Shown: positions 50,428 through 60,647 of the stretch, piece by piece
Numbering within the stretch: position 1 is the first letter of the stretch
Layout of the letters: each line of letters opens with the position of its first letter
Origin: Novosphingobium sp. PhB165
Lineage (GTDB): Bacteria; Pseudomonadota; Alphaproteobacteria; Sphingomonadales; Sphingomonadaceae
Assembly (NCBI RefSeq): GCF_004341845.1
Contig: NZ_SLVB01000001.1
Coordinates: 62,001-126,000, forward strand
DNA length: 64,000 nucleotides
Reading direction: 5' to 3'
Notes under the pieces: generated by a model
Database searches by the model: none
What the model was told of the DNA's origin: nothing
What the model saw: the letters and a program-made list of their open reading frames with translations, nothing else
Position numbers and translations under genes: made by a program

Positions 50428-51459
50428 ATGAATGACATGACTCCCATTGCGACGACCCTGAAAGACTGGGAAACCGATCAGGAAGTGCGCTGGTGCCCCG
50501 GCTGCGGGGACTACGCGATCCTCAAGGCGGTGCAGCGCACTTTGCCGATGGTCGGCGCCGATCCGAAGAACACTGTCTTCGTTTCCGGCATCGGCTGTTC
50601 GAGCCGCTTTCCCTACTACATCGAAAGCTATGGCTTCCACACGATCCACGGCCGCGCTCCGGCTTTCGCGACCGGCATCAAGCTGGCGAATCCGGATCTA
50701 GACGTCTGGCTGGTGACCGGCGACGGCGACGGTATGTCGATCGGCGGCAATCACACGATGCACGTGCTGCGCCGGAACGTGAATTGCCAGATCATGTTGT
50801 TCAACAATGAGATCTACGGCCTGACCAAGGGCCAATACTCGCCCACCAGCCGCATCGGCACCAGTTCGCCCACTTCCCCCATCGGTTCGGTGGACCGCCC
50901 GGCACTGCCTTGCGCTTTCGCGCTGGGGGCAGGCGCCCGCTTCGTGGCGCGCGGCTACGACGTGTCCAAGGACCTGCCCGAAGTGCTGAAGGCGGCCTAC
51001 GAGCACCAAGGCGCGGCGTTCGTCGAGATCTTCCAGAACTGCATCGTCTACAACAAGGACCGGTTCGACGATTTCGTCGCCAAGGCCGTGGCGGCGGACA
51101 ACCAGATCTGGGTCCGGCAGGGTGAGCCGCTGCTGTTCGCCAAGGAAACCAAGGGCCTTGCGCTCGACATGGATACGCTCTCGCTCAAGGTGGTCGACGT
51201 GGTGGATGGCGACTGGCAGGCGGCGGGCGTGGCGGTGCACAACGTCAGGAACCGTGGCCTTGCGCATATGCTGGTGGAGATGCCTTTCGGCCCGTTCCCG
51301 ATGGCGCTGGGCGTTATCTATGACGATCCGGCGCCGACATTCGAAAGCGCCGTGATCGAGGAGCGCGCGAAGCTGGTTGCGGGCAAGACCGCCGATCTCG
51401 GCAAGCTGCTGGGCAAGGGGCAGACGTGGACTGTGGCGGAGAAGCCGGAGGCCGGGTAG
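50428..51459 (+). CDS. korB: 2-oxoacid:ferredoxin oxidoreductase, beta subunit
   Basis: The 343-residue subunit binds thiamine pyrophosphate and an iron-sulfur cluster. Cysteines are in RWCPGCGDYAI (Cys23, Cys26) and GIGCSSRFPYY (Cys57); the TPP loop is TGDGDGMSIGGNHTMH with Asn at NNEIYG. It ends with SLGVIYD-like PMALGVIYDD. GGAG precedes the ATG. In aerobic alphaproteobacteria such enzymes coexist with the 2-oxoglutarate dehydrogenase complex. No ferredoxin gene is near. Confidence 0.93.
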   Translation: MNDMTPIATTLKDWETDQEVRWCPGCGDYAILKAVQRTLPMVGADPKNTVFVSGIGCSSRFPYYIESYGFHTIHGRAPAFATGIKLANPDLDVWLVTGDGDGMSIGGNHTMHVLRRNVNCQIMLFNNEIYGLTKGQYSPTSRIGTSSPTSPIGSVDRPALPCAFALGAGARFVARGYDVSKDLPEVLKAAYEHQGAAFVEIFQNCIVYNKDRFDDFVAKAVAADNQIWVRQGEPLLFAKETKGLALDMDTLSLKVVDVVDGDWQAAGVAVHNVRNRGLAHMLVEMPFGPFPMALGVIYDDPAPTFESAVIEERAKLVAGKTADLGKLLGKGQTWTVAEKPEAG

Positions 51460-51540
51460 CGGGAGAGGGGCGGCTTTCCGGACCGTTCGCCCGATCGGAT
51501 GTTGTTCGTTCCCCGAGCGTGCCATCTATTGGACCAACCT

Positions 51541-51613
51541 CCGCTCATCCTGAGCTTGTCGAAGGATCATCCTGAGCTTGTCGAAGGATCATCCGAGCCT
51601 GTCGAAGGATCGG
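51541..51613. repeat. Three tandem copies of a 25-base repeat unit
   Basis: CATCCTGAGCTTGTCGAAGG occurs twice and CATCCGAGCCTGTCGAAGG once, in direct tandem order. Units belong to the same family as those at 1.9 and 47 kb. Tandem stacking may come from slippage or unequal exchange. Confidence 0.8.
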
Positions 51614-51629
51614 CCACCCGCACCAGCGG

Positions 51630-51760
51630 TGATACCCCTCCGTCAGCGCTTCGCGCTGCCACCTCCCCTTGCAGGGGAGGAGATGGGGGTGAACCAAAAC
51701 ACCCCGTCGTCCCCGCGAAGGCGAGGACCCCGCTTGTTCTCTTTGCGATCACGCTTGCAC
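51630..51760. repeat. CCCCTCCGTCAGCGCTTCGC and CCCCGCGAAGGCG repeat copies
   Basis: One element has dyads (AGCGCTTCGCGCT and CTCCCCTTGCAGGGGAG, 51642-51680); the other (51705-51760) is the CGTCGTCCCCGCGAAGGCGA family. They complete a mosaic of three repeat families in the 350-base gap between korB and the YdjM-like gene. No gene is present there. Confidence 0.65.
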
Positions 51761-51811
51761 GTAAGCAGATGCCACCCGATATGACCTATCCGATGCAAGA
51801 CACTGCCCTTC

Positions 51812-52780
51812 ATGGATAATCTGACCCACAGCCTCGTCGGCTGGGCTCTCGCGGAAACCGGGCTCAAGCGCCGCACGCGCAAGGGGCTGGCGGCATGCGT
51901 GCTGGCGGCGAACATGCCCGATATCGACGTATTCTTCGGCTGGTCGCCCTGGGCGCCGCTGGCGATGCATCGCGGGTTCACGCATGGGCTGGTGGGCGGG
52001 GTGCTGCTGATGCCGCCGGTTCTGGCGCTGCTGCTCTGGCTGTTCGACCGCTGGCAGGTGCGGCGGGGCACGGTATTTCCCAGCGGACTGGCCATGCACT
52101 TCGGCTGGCTGCTGACGCTCTGCTATCTCGGCGCGCTGACGCATCCCTTGCTCGATATGCAGAACGTCTATGCGATCCAGCTGCTGTCGCCAATGAGCGC
52201 GCGCTGGTTCCATAGCGACGGTCTGTTCATCATCTCGCCGTGGCTGCTGGCGATGCTGGGCGCGGGAATCTGCGCGAGCCGGCGCCGCGCGAAGCGGGGC
52301 AGGCGGGGCGTCGGTCGCCCCGCAGGGCTGGCGCTGGCCGGCGTAGTCGGGTTCATCGCGCTCAACATTGGCCTTTCCGCGCTGGCGTGGCGGGCTCCGT
52401 CAGTTGGGGAGCTTCACGCGGCGCCCGACCGCATTTTCGCATCGCCCGAGCCGCTGGCATTCTGGCGCCGCGACGTGATCTGGCGGCAGGACGGACGGAT
52501 CGCCTTCGGCCGCTACGATCCGCTGCGCGGTGTCTTCACGCTGGTCGAACACAGCGCGCCGGTCGCGGACAACATGGCCGATCCGCTGGCGGTAAAGGCC
52601 GCAAGCGCGACGCCGGAGGCGGTGAAGTTCCTTGCCTGGTCGCAGCTTCCGATGGCGCGGATCGAGCGGCACGGCTGCACCGCCACGGTGACGTTCACCG
52701 ACGCGCGTTATTCGGGCACCTTCGTGCGCCGCAACTTCAATTTTCCGGTGGAGGTGCCTGCGGGCTGTCCGGCTCGCTGA
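51812..52780 (+). CDS. YdjM-like metal-dependent hydrolase, membrane protein
   Basis: The 322-residue protein begins with MDNLTHSLVGWALAETGLKR, the DUF457/YdjM start, followed by ANMPDIDVFFG and HRGFTHGLVGGVLL (the HxxxD-type metal motif), then GALTHPLLDMQNVYA. Four transmembrane segments lie in the first 220 residues, and the last part (FWRRDVIWRQDGRIAFGRYD) is a soluble domain. Family members are putative lipid or phosphodiester hydrolases. The 3' end overlaps the end of the convergent PAP2 gene by 44 bases. Confidence 0.8.
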   Translation: MDNLTHSLVGWALAETGLKRRTRKGLAACVLAANMPDIDVFFGWSPWAPLAMHRGFTHGLVGGVLLMPPVLALLLWLFDRWQVRRGTVFPSGLAMHFGWLLTLCYLGALTHPLLDMQNVYAIQLLSPMSARWFHSDGLFIISPWLLAMLGAGICASRRRAKRGRRGVGRPAGLALAGVVGFIALNIGLSALAWRAPSVGELHAAPDRIFASPEPLAFWRRDVIWRQDGRIAFGRYDPLRGVFTLVEHSAPVADNMADPLAVKAASATPEAVKFLAWSQLPMARIERHGCTATVTFTDARYSGTFVRRNFNFPVEVPAGCPAR

Positions 52781-53477
52781 AGTCCCCCGTCGTTTCCAGA
52801 ACGACCCGGGCGGGGCGGTAGAGCAGGGCGCTGGCGGTGAAAGTCCACGCCGCACCGCCCAGCCATCCGGCCATGACGTCGCTTGGCCAGTGGACGCCGA
52901 GCCAGACCCGGCTCCATGCCACCATGAGGCTCAGTACGATCGAACCGGCGATCAGGGTATGACGCACATTCGCACGCGGGCTCAGCGCCGCGAAGGCGAG
53001 GGCGAGCGCGATATAGGTCGATGCGGAATTGAAGCTGTGCCCGCTCGGGAAACTGGCGCCGCCCGCTTCGGTAAGGTGGGGCACGATCTCCGGCCGGGGG
53101 CGGCCGAAGACCAGCTTGAGCAGGGCATTGACCGCGCTGCCGCTCAGCACTGTCAGTGCCAGCAGCACCGCCTCGCGCCGACGCCGCAGCCAGAACAGCG
53201 CGACGAAGGCCATGATCGTGTAGAGCTTGAGTTGCAGGAATCCGCCCATGGCGGTCAGGTCGCGCACCCATTCAAGCACCCAGGGCGGCCCCAGCGGGTG
53301 AAGGTCGTGCGCGCGCCAGAACATCAGGCCAAGCTGGTCGAACTGCCGGGTGCGTCCCGCCGGAACCGCCCAAGCGAAGAGCGCGAAGCCCGCCCAGCAG
53401 GCCAGCGCGGCGATCCCGGCCTTGCGCGGATCGATGCGGTGCCGCGATGTCGCGGGGGCTTGGGGCAAGTCGCTCAT
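52737..53477 (-). CDS. PAP2-family phosphatase
   Basis: The 246-residue membrane protein has six hydrophobic segments and all three PAP2 motifs: KLVFGRPRPE, FPSGHSFNSAS and RVWLGVHWPSD. Such enzymes dephosphorylate undecaprenyl pyrophosphate, phosphatidate or lipid A on the outer face of the inner membrane. The start MSDLPQAPATSRHRI was chosen by signal-free topology; longer versions of the frame are not conserved. It is 17 bases from, and divergent to, the photolyase gene. Confidence 0.9.
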   Translation of the reverse strand: MSDLPQAPATSRHRIDPRKAGIAALACWAGFALFAWAVPAGRTRQFDQLGLMFWRAHDLHPLGPPWVLEWVRDLTAMGGFLQLKLYTIMAFVALFWLRRRREAVLLALTVLSGSAVNALLKLVFGRPRPEIVPHLTEAGGASFPSGHSFNSASTYIALALAFAALSPRANVRHTLIAGSIVLSLMVAWSRVWLGVHWPSDVMAGWLGGAAWTFTASALLYRPARVVLETTGDFSEPDSPQAPPPEN

Positions 53478-53494
53478 GACGTTAGGAAACTCCG

Positions 53495-54907
53495 ATGGCC
53501 CATCTGCGTTCCGCTTCCATGAATGTTCCCCGGATCGTCTGGCTGCGGCGCGACCTGCGCCTGTCCGACCAGCCTGCCATTGTCGAGGCTGCGAGCATAG
53601 GGGCGGTGATCCCGGTCTATGTCCTCGATGACGAGACGCCGAAGCACCGGTGCATGGGCGGCGCCTCGCGCTGGTGGCTGCACCATTCGCTGGCCAGTCT
53701 GGACAAAGCCCTGCGCGCCAAGGGCTCGCGCCTGATCCTGCGCCGGGGCAAGTGCGAGGACGTGCTGGCCGAAGTCGCGCAGGAGACCGGCGCGCGCGAG
53801 GTTCACGCGCTGCACCATTATGAGCCGTGGTGGCGCAATGCCGAGAAGGCGGTGGGCAAAGTGCTCGACCTCCATCTCCACCACGGCAACTACCTCGCGC
53901 CGCCGGGGGCGGTGCGCAACGGCGCTGGCAATCCCTATCGCATCTACACGCCGTTCTGGCGGGCGCTGAGCGAGCGGATGCCGCCGCACGAACCGTTATC
54001 GGCGCCCCGGAAGATCGATGCACCTGACGTCTGGCCGAAATCGGACCGGCTGGAGGACTGGAACCTTCTCCCGGCAAAGCCCGATTGGGCGGGCGGCATG
54101 CGCGCGATGTGGGAGCCGGGCGAGCACGGCGCGAAAAAGCGCCTCGATGCTTTCGTGGACGAGGCCGCGCGCTATGAGGCGCAGCGCAACCTGCCATCGG
54201 TGGAGGGAACCTCTTTTCTCTCCCCCCATCTGCATTTCGGGGAAATCTCGCCCGGGCAAGTCTGGCACGCGGTGGCGGGGGAGGGCGGCTCGGTGGGCAC
54301 CTTCCTCGGCGAACTGGGTTGGCGTGACTATGCGCAGAACGTGATCCTCCAGCTTCCCGATTACGGCAGCCGCTCCGCCAAGGAGGACTTCACTTTGCTC
54401 GGCTGGCGCGGTGGCAAGGCGGCGGCGGAGGACTTGCGGGCGTGGCAGCGCGGGATGACCGGCTATCCCATCGTCGATGCCGGAATGCGCCAGCTCTGGC
54501 ATACCGGCTGGATGCACAACCGCGTGCGGATGATCGCCGCCAGCTTCCTCATCAAGCACCTGTTGATCGACTGGCGAGAGGGCGAGCAATGGTTCTGGGA
54601 CACGCTGGTCGATGCCGACTACGCCTCCAACGCCGTCAACTGGCAGTGGAGCGCGGGATCAGGCGTCGATGCCCAGATGTTCGTGCGAATCATGGCGCCG
54701 CTCAGCCAGTCGGAGAAATTCGATGCCGCCGCCTACATCCGCGAATGGGTGCCGGAGCTTGCGGATCTATCCGATACGGAGATTCACGATCCCCCTTCCA
54801 TGGTCCGTCCCAAGGCCTATCCGGCGAAGATTATCGAGCATCGGGCCGGGCGCGAGCGTGCTCTTGCGGCTTGGCAGAAGGTAAAGGCAAGTGATTTGAC
54901 GGCATAG
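53495..54907 (+). CDS. phrB: Deoxyribodipyrimidine photo-lyase
   Basis: This FAD- and antenna-dependent enzyme repairs pyrimidine dimers with light. The 470 residues show the N-terminal antenna domain (IVWLRRDLRLSDQPAIV, YVLDDETPKHRCMGGASRWW) and the FAD domain with YPIVDAGMRQLWHTGWMHNR, VRMIAASFLIKHLLIDWREG and DADYASNAVNWQWSAGSGVD. AGGA lies seven bases before the first ATG (MAHLRSAS), so 53495 was kept; an internal ATG (53519, MNVPRIVW) has no ribosome-binding site. Confidence 0.95.
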   Translation: MAHLRSASMNVPRIVWLRRDLRLSDQPAIVEAASIGAVIPVYVLDDETPKHRCMGGASRWWLHHSLASLDKALRAKGSRLILRRGKCEDVLAEVAQETGAREVHALHHYEPWWRNAEKAVGKVLDLHLHHGNYLAPPGAVRNGAGNPYRIYTPFWRALSERMPPHEPLSAPRKIDAPDVWPKSDRLEDWNLLPAKPDWAGGMRAMWEPGEHGAKKRLDAFVDEAARYEAQRNLPSVEGTSFLSPHLHFGEISPGQVWHAVAGEGGSVGTFLGELGWRDYAQNVILQLPDYGSRSAKEDFTLLGWRGGKAAAEDLRAWQRGMTGYPIVDAGMRQLWHTGWMHNRVRMIAASFLIKHLLIDWREGEQWFWDTLVDADYASNAVNWQWSAGSGVDAQMFVRIMAPLSQSEKFDAAAYIREWVPELADLSDTEIHDPPSMVRPKAYPAKIIEHRAGRERALAAWQKVKASDLTA

Positions 54908-54947
54908 GCAATTGCCCGTGAGCGGCTTCGGGTTCATATCCCTATTC

Positions 54948-56240
54948 ATGAACGCGCATCTACCGGGCAGGGGTGAGGAGCTGGTCGAAGGCGGCCGCGC
55001 TATCGGCGTGGGGCCGCAGTGGCTGGCACGGTTGTGGTCGGGCGGCATCGCCCGGATACTCGACCGGATCGACGCGGGGCTTGTCCGCGGCTCGATCGAG
55101 GCGACGCTGCCCTCGGGCGAGACGCGTCTGCTGGGCGGGCGAGAGCCGGGCTTCGGCGCGGTGGTGGAGCTGAAGAGCTGGCGCGCCCTGCTGCGATTGG
55201 CGACGGCGGGCTCGGTCGGCTGGTATCAGGCCTGGGAAGCCGGCGAGTGGGACAGCCCGGACCCGGTGCCGCTGTTCGCGCTGTTCATGGACAATGCCCT
55301 CAGCCTTGGCGGGGCCGCGCGGGCGCGCGGGCCGTGGCGGCTGGCGGGGCGCTTCGTCCACTGGCTGCGCCGCAACAGCCGCTCTGGATCACAGCGCAAT
55401 ATCCATGCGCACTACGACCTCGGCAATGACTTCTACAGCGCCTGGCTGGGCGAGACGATGCTCTATTCAAGCGCGATCTTCGCCCGCCCCGGCAGTGGCC
55501 CCAATGCGCTGAGCCAGTTCGTCACCCCGCTCGATGCGGCGCAGTCCAACAAGATCGTCACCATCGCGCGGCGACTTGGGCTCCAGCCCGGCGGCAGCGT
55601 GCTGGAGATCGGCTGCGGCTGGGGCACCATGGCGGCGTTCCTGGCGGAGTGCGAGCAAGTCTCGGTCGACGCGATCAGCCTCTCGGACGAGCAGCTGGCC
55701 TACGCGCGTGAGCGCTGGCAGTCGACGGTCGGCTCGGTCGATTTCCGCAAGCAGGACTATCGCGACGTATCCGGCCAATACGATGCCATCGTCTCGATCG
55801 AGATGGTGGAGGCGGTGGGGCGTGGCTACTGGCCCGAATTCCTCGACTGCGTGGCCCGCAACCTCAAGCCCGGCGGGCGCGCGGCGATCCAGTACATCAT
55901 GATCGACGAGCGGATTTTCGAGAACTACGCGCGCAGCGCCGATTTCATCCAGACGTTCATTTTCCCCGGCGGCATGCTGGTGAACGAACCGGAATTCCGC
56001 AGCCTTGCCGCCGAGCGCGGGCTTGCGTGGGAAGATCGCACCGGCTTCGGCGCGGACTATGCCCGCACCTTGCGCATGTGGCGCGAGAACTTCGACACGG
56101 CGGTTGAGGAAGGGCGGCTTCCCGCCGGTTTCGATGAGCGCTTCATTCGTCTCTGGCGCTTCTACCTGATGTACTGCGAAGGCGGTTTTCTGGGGGGCGG
56201 CATCGACGTGGCGCAAGTGACGCTCGTCAAGCAGGGCTGA
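54948..56240 (+). CDS. cfa: Cyclopropane-fatty-acyl-phospholipid synthase
   Basis: Cfa transfers a methylene group from SAM to unsaturated phospholipid chains at the membrane. The 430-residue protein from MNAHLPGRGEELVEGGRAIG has the SAM loop VLEIGCGWG (218-226), QRNIHAHYDLGNDFY, the substrate region ADFIQTFIFPGGMLVNEPEF and the C-terminal YCEGGFLGGGIDVAQV with a conserved cysteine. It is transcribed with the photolyase upstream or alone; a strong bidirectional terminator follows. Confidence 0.93.
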   Translation: MNAHLPGRGEELVEGGRAIGVGPQWLARLWSGGIARILDRIDAGLVRGSIEATLPSGETRLLGGREPGFGAVVELKSWRALLRLATAGSVGWYQAWEAGEWDSPDPVPLFALFMDNALSLGGAARARGPWRLAGRFVHWLRRNSRSGSQRNIHAHYDLGNDFYSAWLGETMLYSSAIFARPGSGPNALSQFVTPLDAAQSNKIVTIARRLGLQPGGSVLEIGCGWGTMAAFLAECEQVSVDAISLSDEQLAYARERWQSTVGSVDFRKQDYRDVSGQYDAIVSIEMVEAVGRGYWPEFLDCVARNLKPGGRAAIQYIMIDERIFENYARSADFIQTFIFPGGMLVNEPEFRSLAAERGLAWEDRTGFGADYARTLRMWRENFDTAVEEGRLPAGFDERFIRLWRFYLMYCEGGFLGGGIDVAQVTLVKQG

Positions 56241-56261
56241 GCGTCTGCTATAAAAATGCGA

Positions 56262-56298
56262 AAGGGCGGCGGAGAGGATCCGCCTCTCCGCCGCCCTT
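56262..56298. terminator. Bidirectional terminator after cfa
   Basis: AAGGGCGGCGGAGAGG and CCTCTCCGCCGCCCTT make a perfect 16-pair stem around ATCCG. It sits between two convergent genes; flanking ATAAAAATGCGA gives a weak U run on the minus side. Confidence 0.85.
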
Positions 56299-56316
56299 CC
56301 GACAAGTGCTGATCGG

Positions 56317-56955
56317 TTAGCGGAAGCGAACGCCCACGCCGCCCATGATCCGCTGACGCGCTGTATGATCGTCATATTGCGAATAGACGTACTGCGCGTT
56401 GAGGTAGACCGGCATACGCCCTTGCGTGAGGGTATATTCCACGCCGCCGCCAAGCTGGTAGCCGCCGGTATTGAAGTGATCGCGAACAAGCTGGGTGCCG
56501 AAGGAATCGTCGATCCGGCGGCGCTGTTCATTGTTCACGTAGCCGCCCTTGGCGAACACGAGCAATTGCGGCGTCACGAGATAGCCGGCCCGCACCGCCG
56601 CGCCCCATTCCTCGAACGACTTGTGGCAGATGTTGTTGGTATCGGGGAGAACCTGGCAATTCTCGGCCGAACTGCTTGATTGCCAGTAGCTGCCTTCAGC
56701 GCCGATCACGATCCGGTCGCCGATCATGCCGTCAAAGCCGACCGTACCGCCATAGCCGAAATTGTCGTTATGAATGCCTTGCGACTGGAAACGGTCGCCG
56801 CCGAAGTTGCCTTCAACGCGCAGGCCCCGGAATGAGGTGCCGTTGGTGGAAGGTGCCGAAGTGTCTGAAGTGGTGGTGGAATCCTGCGCCGCAGCAGGTT
56901 GCCATGCAATGCCTGCTGCCAGGGCGGCGGCCAGTGAGAGGGACTTGATGGTCAT
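56317..56955 (-). CDS. Outer-membrane beta-barrel protein (OmpA/Opa-like barrel)
   Basis: The 212-residue protein has a signal peptide (MTIKSLSLAAALAAGIAWQP, cleaved near AAAQ) and alternating strands typical of an eight-stranded barrel: FRGLRVEGNFGGDRFQSQ, YGGTVGFDGMIGDRIVIGAE, EWGAAVRAGYLVTPQLLVFA, YQLGGGVEYTLTQGRMPVYL. It ends GGVGVRFR, so the final aromatic-at-terminus rule is only roughly met. Its role (adhesin, small-solute pore or structural) is unknown. Confidence 0.8.
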   Translation of the reverse strand: MTIKSLSLAAALAAGIAWQPAAAQDSTTTSDTSAPSTNGTSFRGLRVEGNFGGDRFQSQGIHNDNFGYGGTVGFDGMIGDRIVIGAEGSYWQSSSSAENCQVLPDTNNICHKSFEEWGAAVRAGYLVTPQLLVFAKGGYVNNEQRRRIDDSFGTQLVRDHFNTGGYQLGGGVEYTLTQGRMPVYLNAQYVYSQYDDHTARQRIMGGVGVRFR

Positions 56956-57183
56956 TGCCTCATCCTTTGATGCTCGTCAGTTGCCCAAGACCCAACAGAA
57001 CAGGACCATGCTTGGTTGCCCTGGAACTGGTAGTTTTCCGGAAAAGGCGAAGAACTGTGACGTAAGTGCAACGGTTCGGCGGCGCGCGAATCGGGTCGCA
57101 AAGGCGCGGTTCGGCACGTCCGGGCTGTGATCGCACCGACGGCCATGGCATTCATGGTCAGAGGCAATTCTGGTGGAATATTA

Positions 57184-57636
57184 ATGACTAATATGACGGA
57201 TCTGGAACGCTATCTGCACCGGCAAATTCCCCTGTCGGCGGCCATGCAGGTCTCCGTTCTTGAGGCGACGGGGCGCTCCGTCACGCTGGGCGCGCCGCTG
57301 GAACCGAACATAAATCACAAGAGCACGATTTTTGGTGGCAGCGCCTCGGCGGTCGCGATTCTGGCGGCATGGGCGCTGCTGCATGTTCGGCTTCTGGAGG
57401 AGGGGCTGGCCTCAGAGATCGTGATCCAGTCCAATCGGATGGATTATGATCGCCCCATCGGCGGCGCGTTCACCGCGACGTCGTCGCTGGCGGATCCTGA
57501 TGCATGGCCGCAGTTCGTGAACACGCTGACGCGCCGGAAGCGCGCACGTGTGGAAGTTCAGTCGGTGCTGACGTTTGAAGATGCCATTGCCGGCCGACTG
57601 AGCGGCCGGTTCGTGGCGTTCCTGCGAGAAACGTAG
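57184..57636 (+). CDS. YiiD-type thioesterase domain protein
   Basis: The 150-residue protein has MTNMTDLERYLHRQIPLSAA, MQVSVLEATGRSVTLGAPLE, NINHKSTIFGGSASAVAILA and RIDYxRPI-like NRMDYDRPIGGAFTATSSLA, matching the C-terminal thioesterase-like half of YiiD proteins (hotdog fold). The usual N-terminal acetyltransferase half is absent. Catalytic residues cannot be named safely. Two ATGs (57184, 57193) are close; GGTGG precedes the first. The gene is solitary and converges with PilZ after ten bases. Confidence 0.75.
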   Translation: MTNMTDLERYLHRQIPLSAAMQVSVLEATGRSVTLGAPLEPNINHKSTIFGGSASAVAILAAWALLHVRLLEEGLASEIVIQSNRMDYDRPIGGAFTATSSLADPDAWPQFVNTLTRRKRARVEVQSVLTFEDAIAGRLSGRFVAFLRET

Positions 57637-57646
57637 ACTCTAAGCC

Positions 57647-57985
57647 TCAGCCGCCCGCGCCGCTCCAGCGGGTGAGGATCGTCTCCAGGATGATCGGGCT
57701 CAGCAGTTGCTCGAAGGAGCAGCCGACAAGCCCGTCCTGCCACCAGACCACGCGGCCGGGCAGCGCTTCCATGCCGGGCAGGGTCAGCCAGCAATAAGTG
57801 CCGGGCTGAATGCGGCTGATCGCGGTGGCCGAAAAGCCCGAGAGCGAGAGGTCGCGCACCGCCGTCTGGTAGCCCTTGGTACCGGACGCGCGGAAACCGG
57901 CGGGGATGGAAATGCGGATGCGCGGTGCGCTGCGGTCTTCCTGTGCCGCCAGTTCGTAGCGCTGCGGAGGCTGCGTCTTGATCAT
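57647..57985 (-). CDS. PilZ domain protein
   Basis: The 112-residue protein has the PilZ elements RSAPRIRISIPAGFRASGTK, VRDLSLSGFSATAISRIQPG and ALPGRVVWWQDGLVGCSFEQ; the DLSLSGF stretch matches the second c-di-GMP motif (D/NxSxxG), and RxxR residues lie before it. It is likely a small cytosolic c-di-GMP receptor. The gap to the SDR upstream holds 87 bases with no gene. Confidence 0.85.
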   Translation of the reverse strand: MIKTQPPQRYELAAQEDRSAPRIRISIPAGFRASGTKGYQTAVRDLSLSGFSATAISRIQPGTYCWLTLPGMEALPGRVVWWQDGLVGCSFEQLLSPIILETILTRWSGAGG

Positions 57986-58072
57986 CGTGCCGGTAACCTG
58001 CTTCCCGTGTTGGACGGCGCGGGGATCGTGCGCCGTCCGGATGGATGATCGCCGATTGAGGTTACCGCGAGG

Positions 58073-58830
58073 TTACGCTGATTGGTTAATGGATTCGCGG
58101 TGTCCGCTCGGGAACTGTTCACCAAGCAGCGCGACAAGCCGTTCGGCAACCGCTTCGGGCGGCTTGACCGAGGCGGGCGCTTCGCCCGGATAGGCGCGGG
58201 CGCGCATGGCGGTGCGGGTGGCGCCGGGATTGACCACGGCAACGCGCACTTTCGAGGTGTTGCGCGTTTCCTCGGCATAGCATTCCAGCAGCACGTCGCC
58301 GGCGGCCTTGGTGGCGGCATAGGCGCCCCAGAAAGCGCGGGGCTTGGTGGCCACGCCGGAGGACATGCCGATCACGCGGGCGTCCTCGCTCTTGCGCAAC
58401 AGCGGATCGAAATTGGCGATCAGCGCCTGTGTGGCCAGCACATTGGTGGTGAGCGCCTTGTTGAAGGCGCGCTGGTCGATATCGGCCACGCTGGTCAGCT
58501 CGGGCAGGATGGCCGCATTGACGATCAGGATGTCCAGCTTGCCCCAGCGCTGCGAGACGGCGGTGGCGAGGCGGGCGATGCCGTCCGGCTCGACCAGATC
58601 GACCGGCGCGATGGTGGCCGCGCCGCCCGACTGGTAGATCTGGTCCTCGATCGCTTCGAGCGCCTTGGTATCGCGCCCGGTCAGCAGTACGTGCGCGCCC
58701 GCCGCGGCGAGCGCGATCGCGGTCGCCGCGCCGATGCCACGGCTGGAGCCGGTGACAAGCGCGACCTGCCCGTCGAAGGGCTTGGTCGCGCTCTGGTCGA
58801 CGACCTGCTCGCTCACGCCGGTCTGCTCGC

Positions 58831-58834
<4 letters not shown>
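58073..58834 (-). CDS. Short-chain dehydrogenase/reductase
   Basis: The 253-residue protein has TGSSRGIGAATA (NAD(P)-binding), the NNAG-type motif as VNAAILPELTS and the catalytic tetrad with Ser in MSSGVATK and YAATKAAGD. The GTG start overlaps the purF stop by GTGA, so it follows purF in the same transcript. Substrate unknown; the pairing with purF is a chance-looking arrangement. A second in-frame GTG lies six codons on. Confidence 0.88.
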
Positions 58835-60279
<1,445 letters not shown>

Positions 60280-60647
60280 GAGTTGTTTCCGGCCCAGGGC
60301 GCGTCAAAATCTGCCGCGCATTTGGAGCGGTTCGGTCGTAAATGCAAGGGGAGAAGGTCGCCGGACGCTCACTTGGCGCCAAGGAGCGCGGACAGCCGGG
60401 GCTCAGCATGCCGATTGCGCCGCCAAGATGACCATCTGATGACGGCGGTTCACGCGGCAGGTGCGATGGTGAGAGCGGTAACCTGAAGGATCGGCGGCGA
60501 ATCGCAAGCGGCCTGACAGGTCAAACGCTTCACGCATTGTTCAGCCTTGGAAATCCAGTCGTACAGGGCATGCGGCGGCACATGCTTGCCAGCCCCGCCG
60601 CATGCCCTTAATGCCGCCATATCCTCCGATCACAGACGGACCGTCGC
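60280..60647. other. Divergent gap purF / lolC with a perfect hairpin
   Basis: In 368 bases I see no gene. A 13-pair perfect dyad GGGCATGCGGCGG (60566-60578) and CCGCCGCATGCCC (60595-60607) around a 16-base loop stands about 40 bases before the TTG start of the permease. It could be a transcription stop for a leader or a protein site. Promoters are not clear. Confidence 0.5.
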
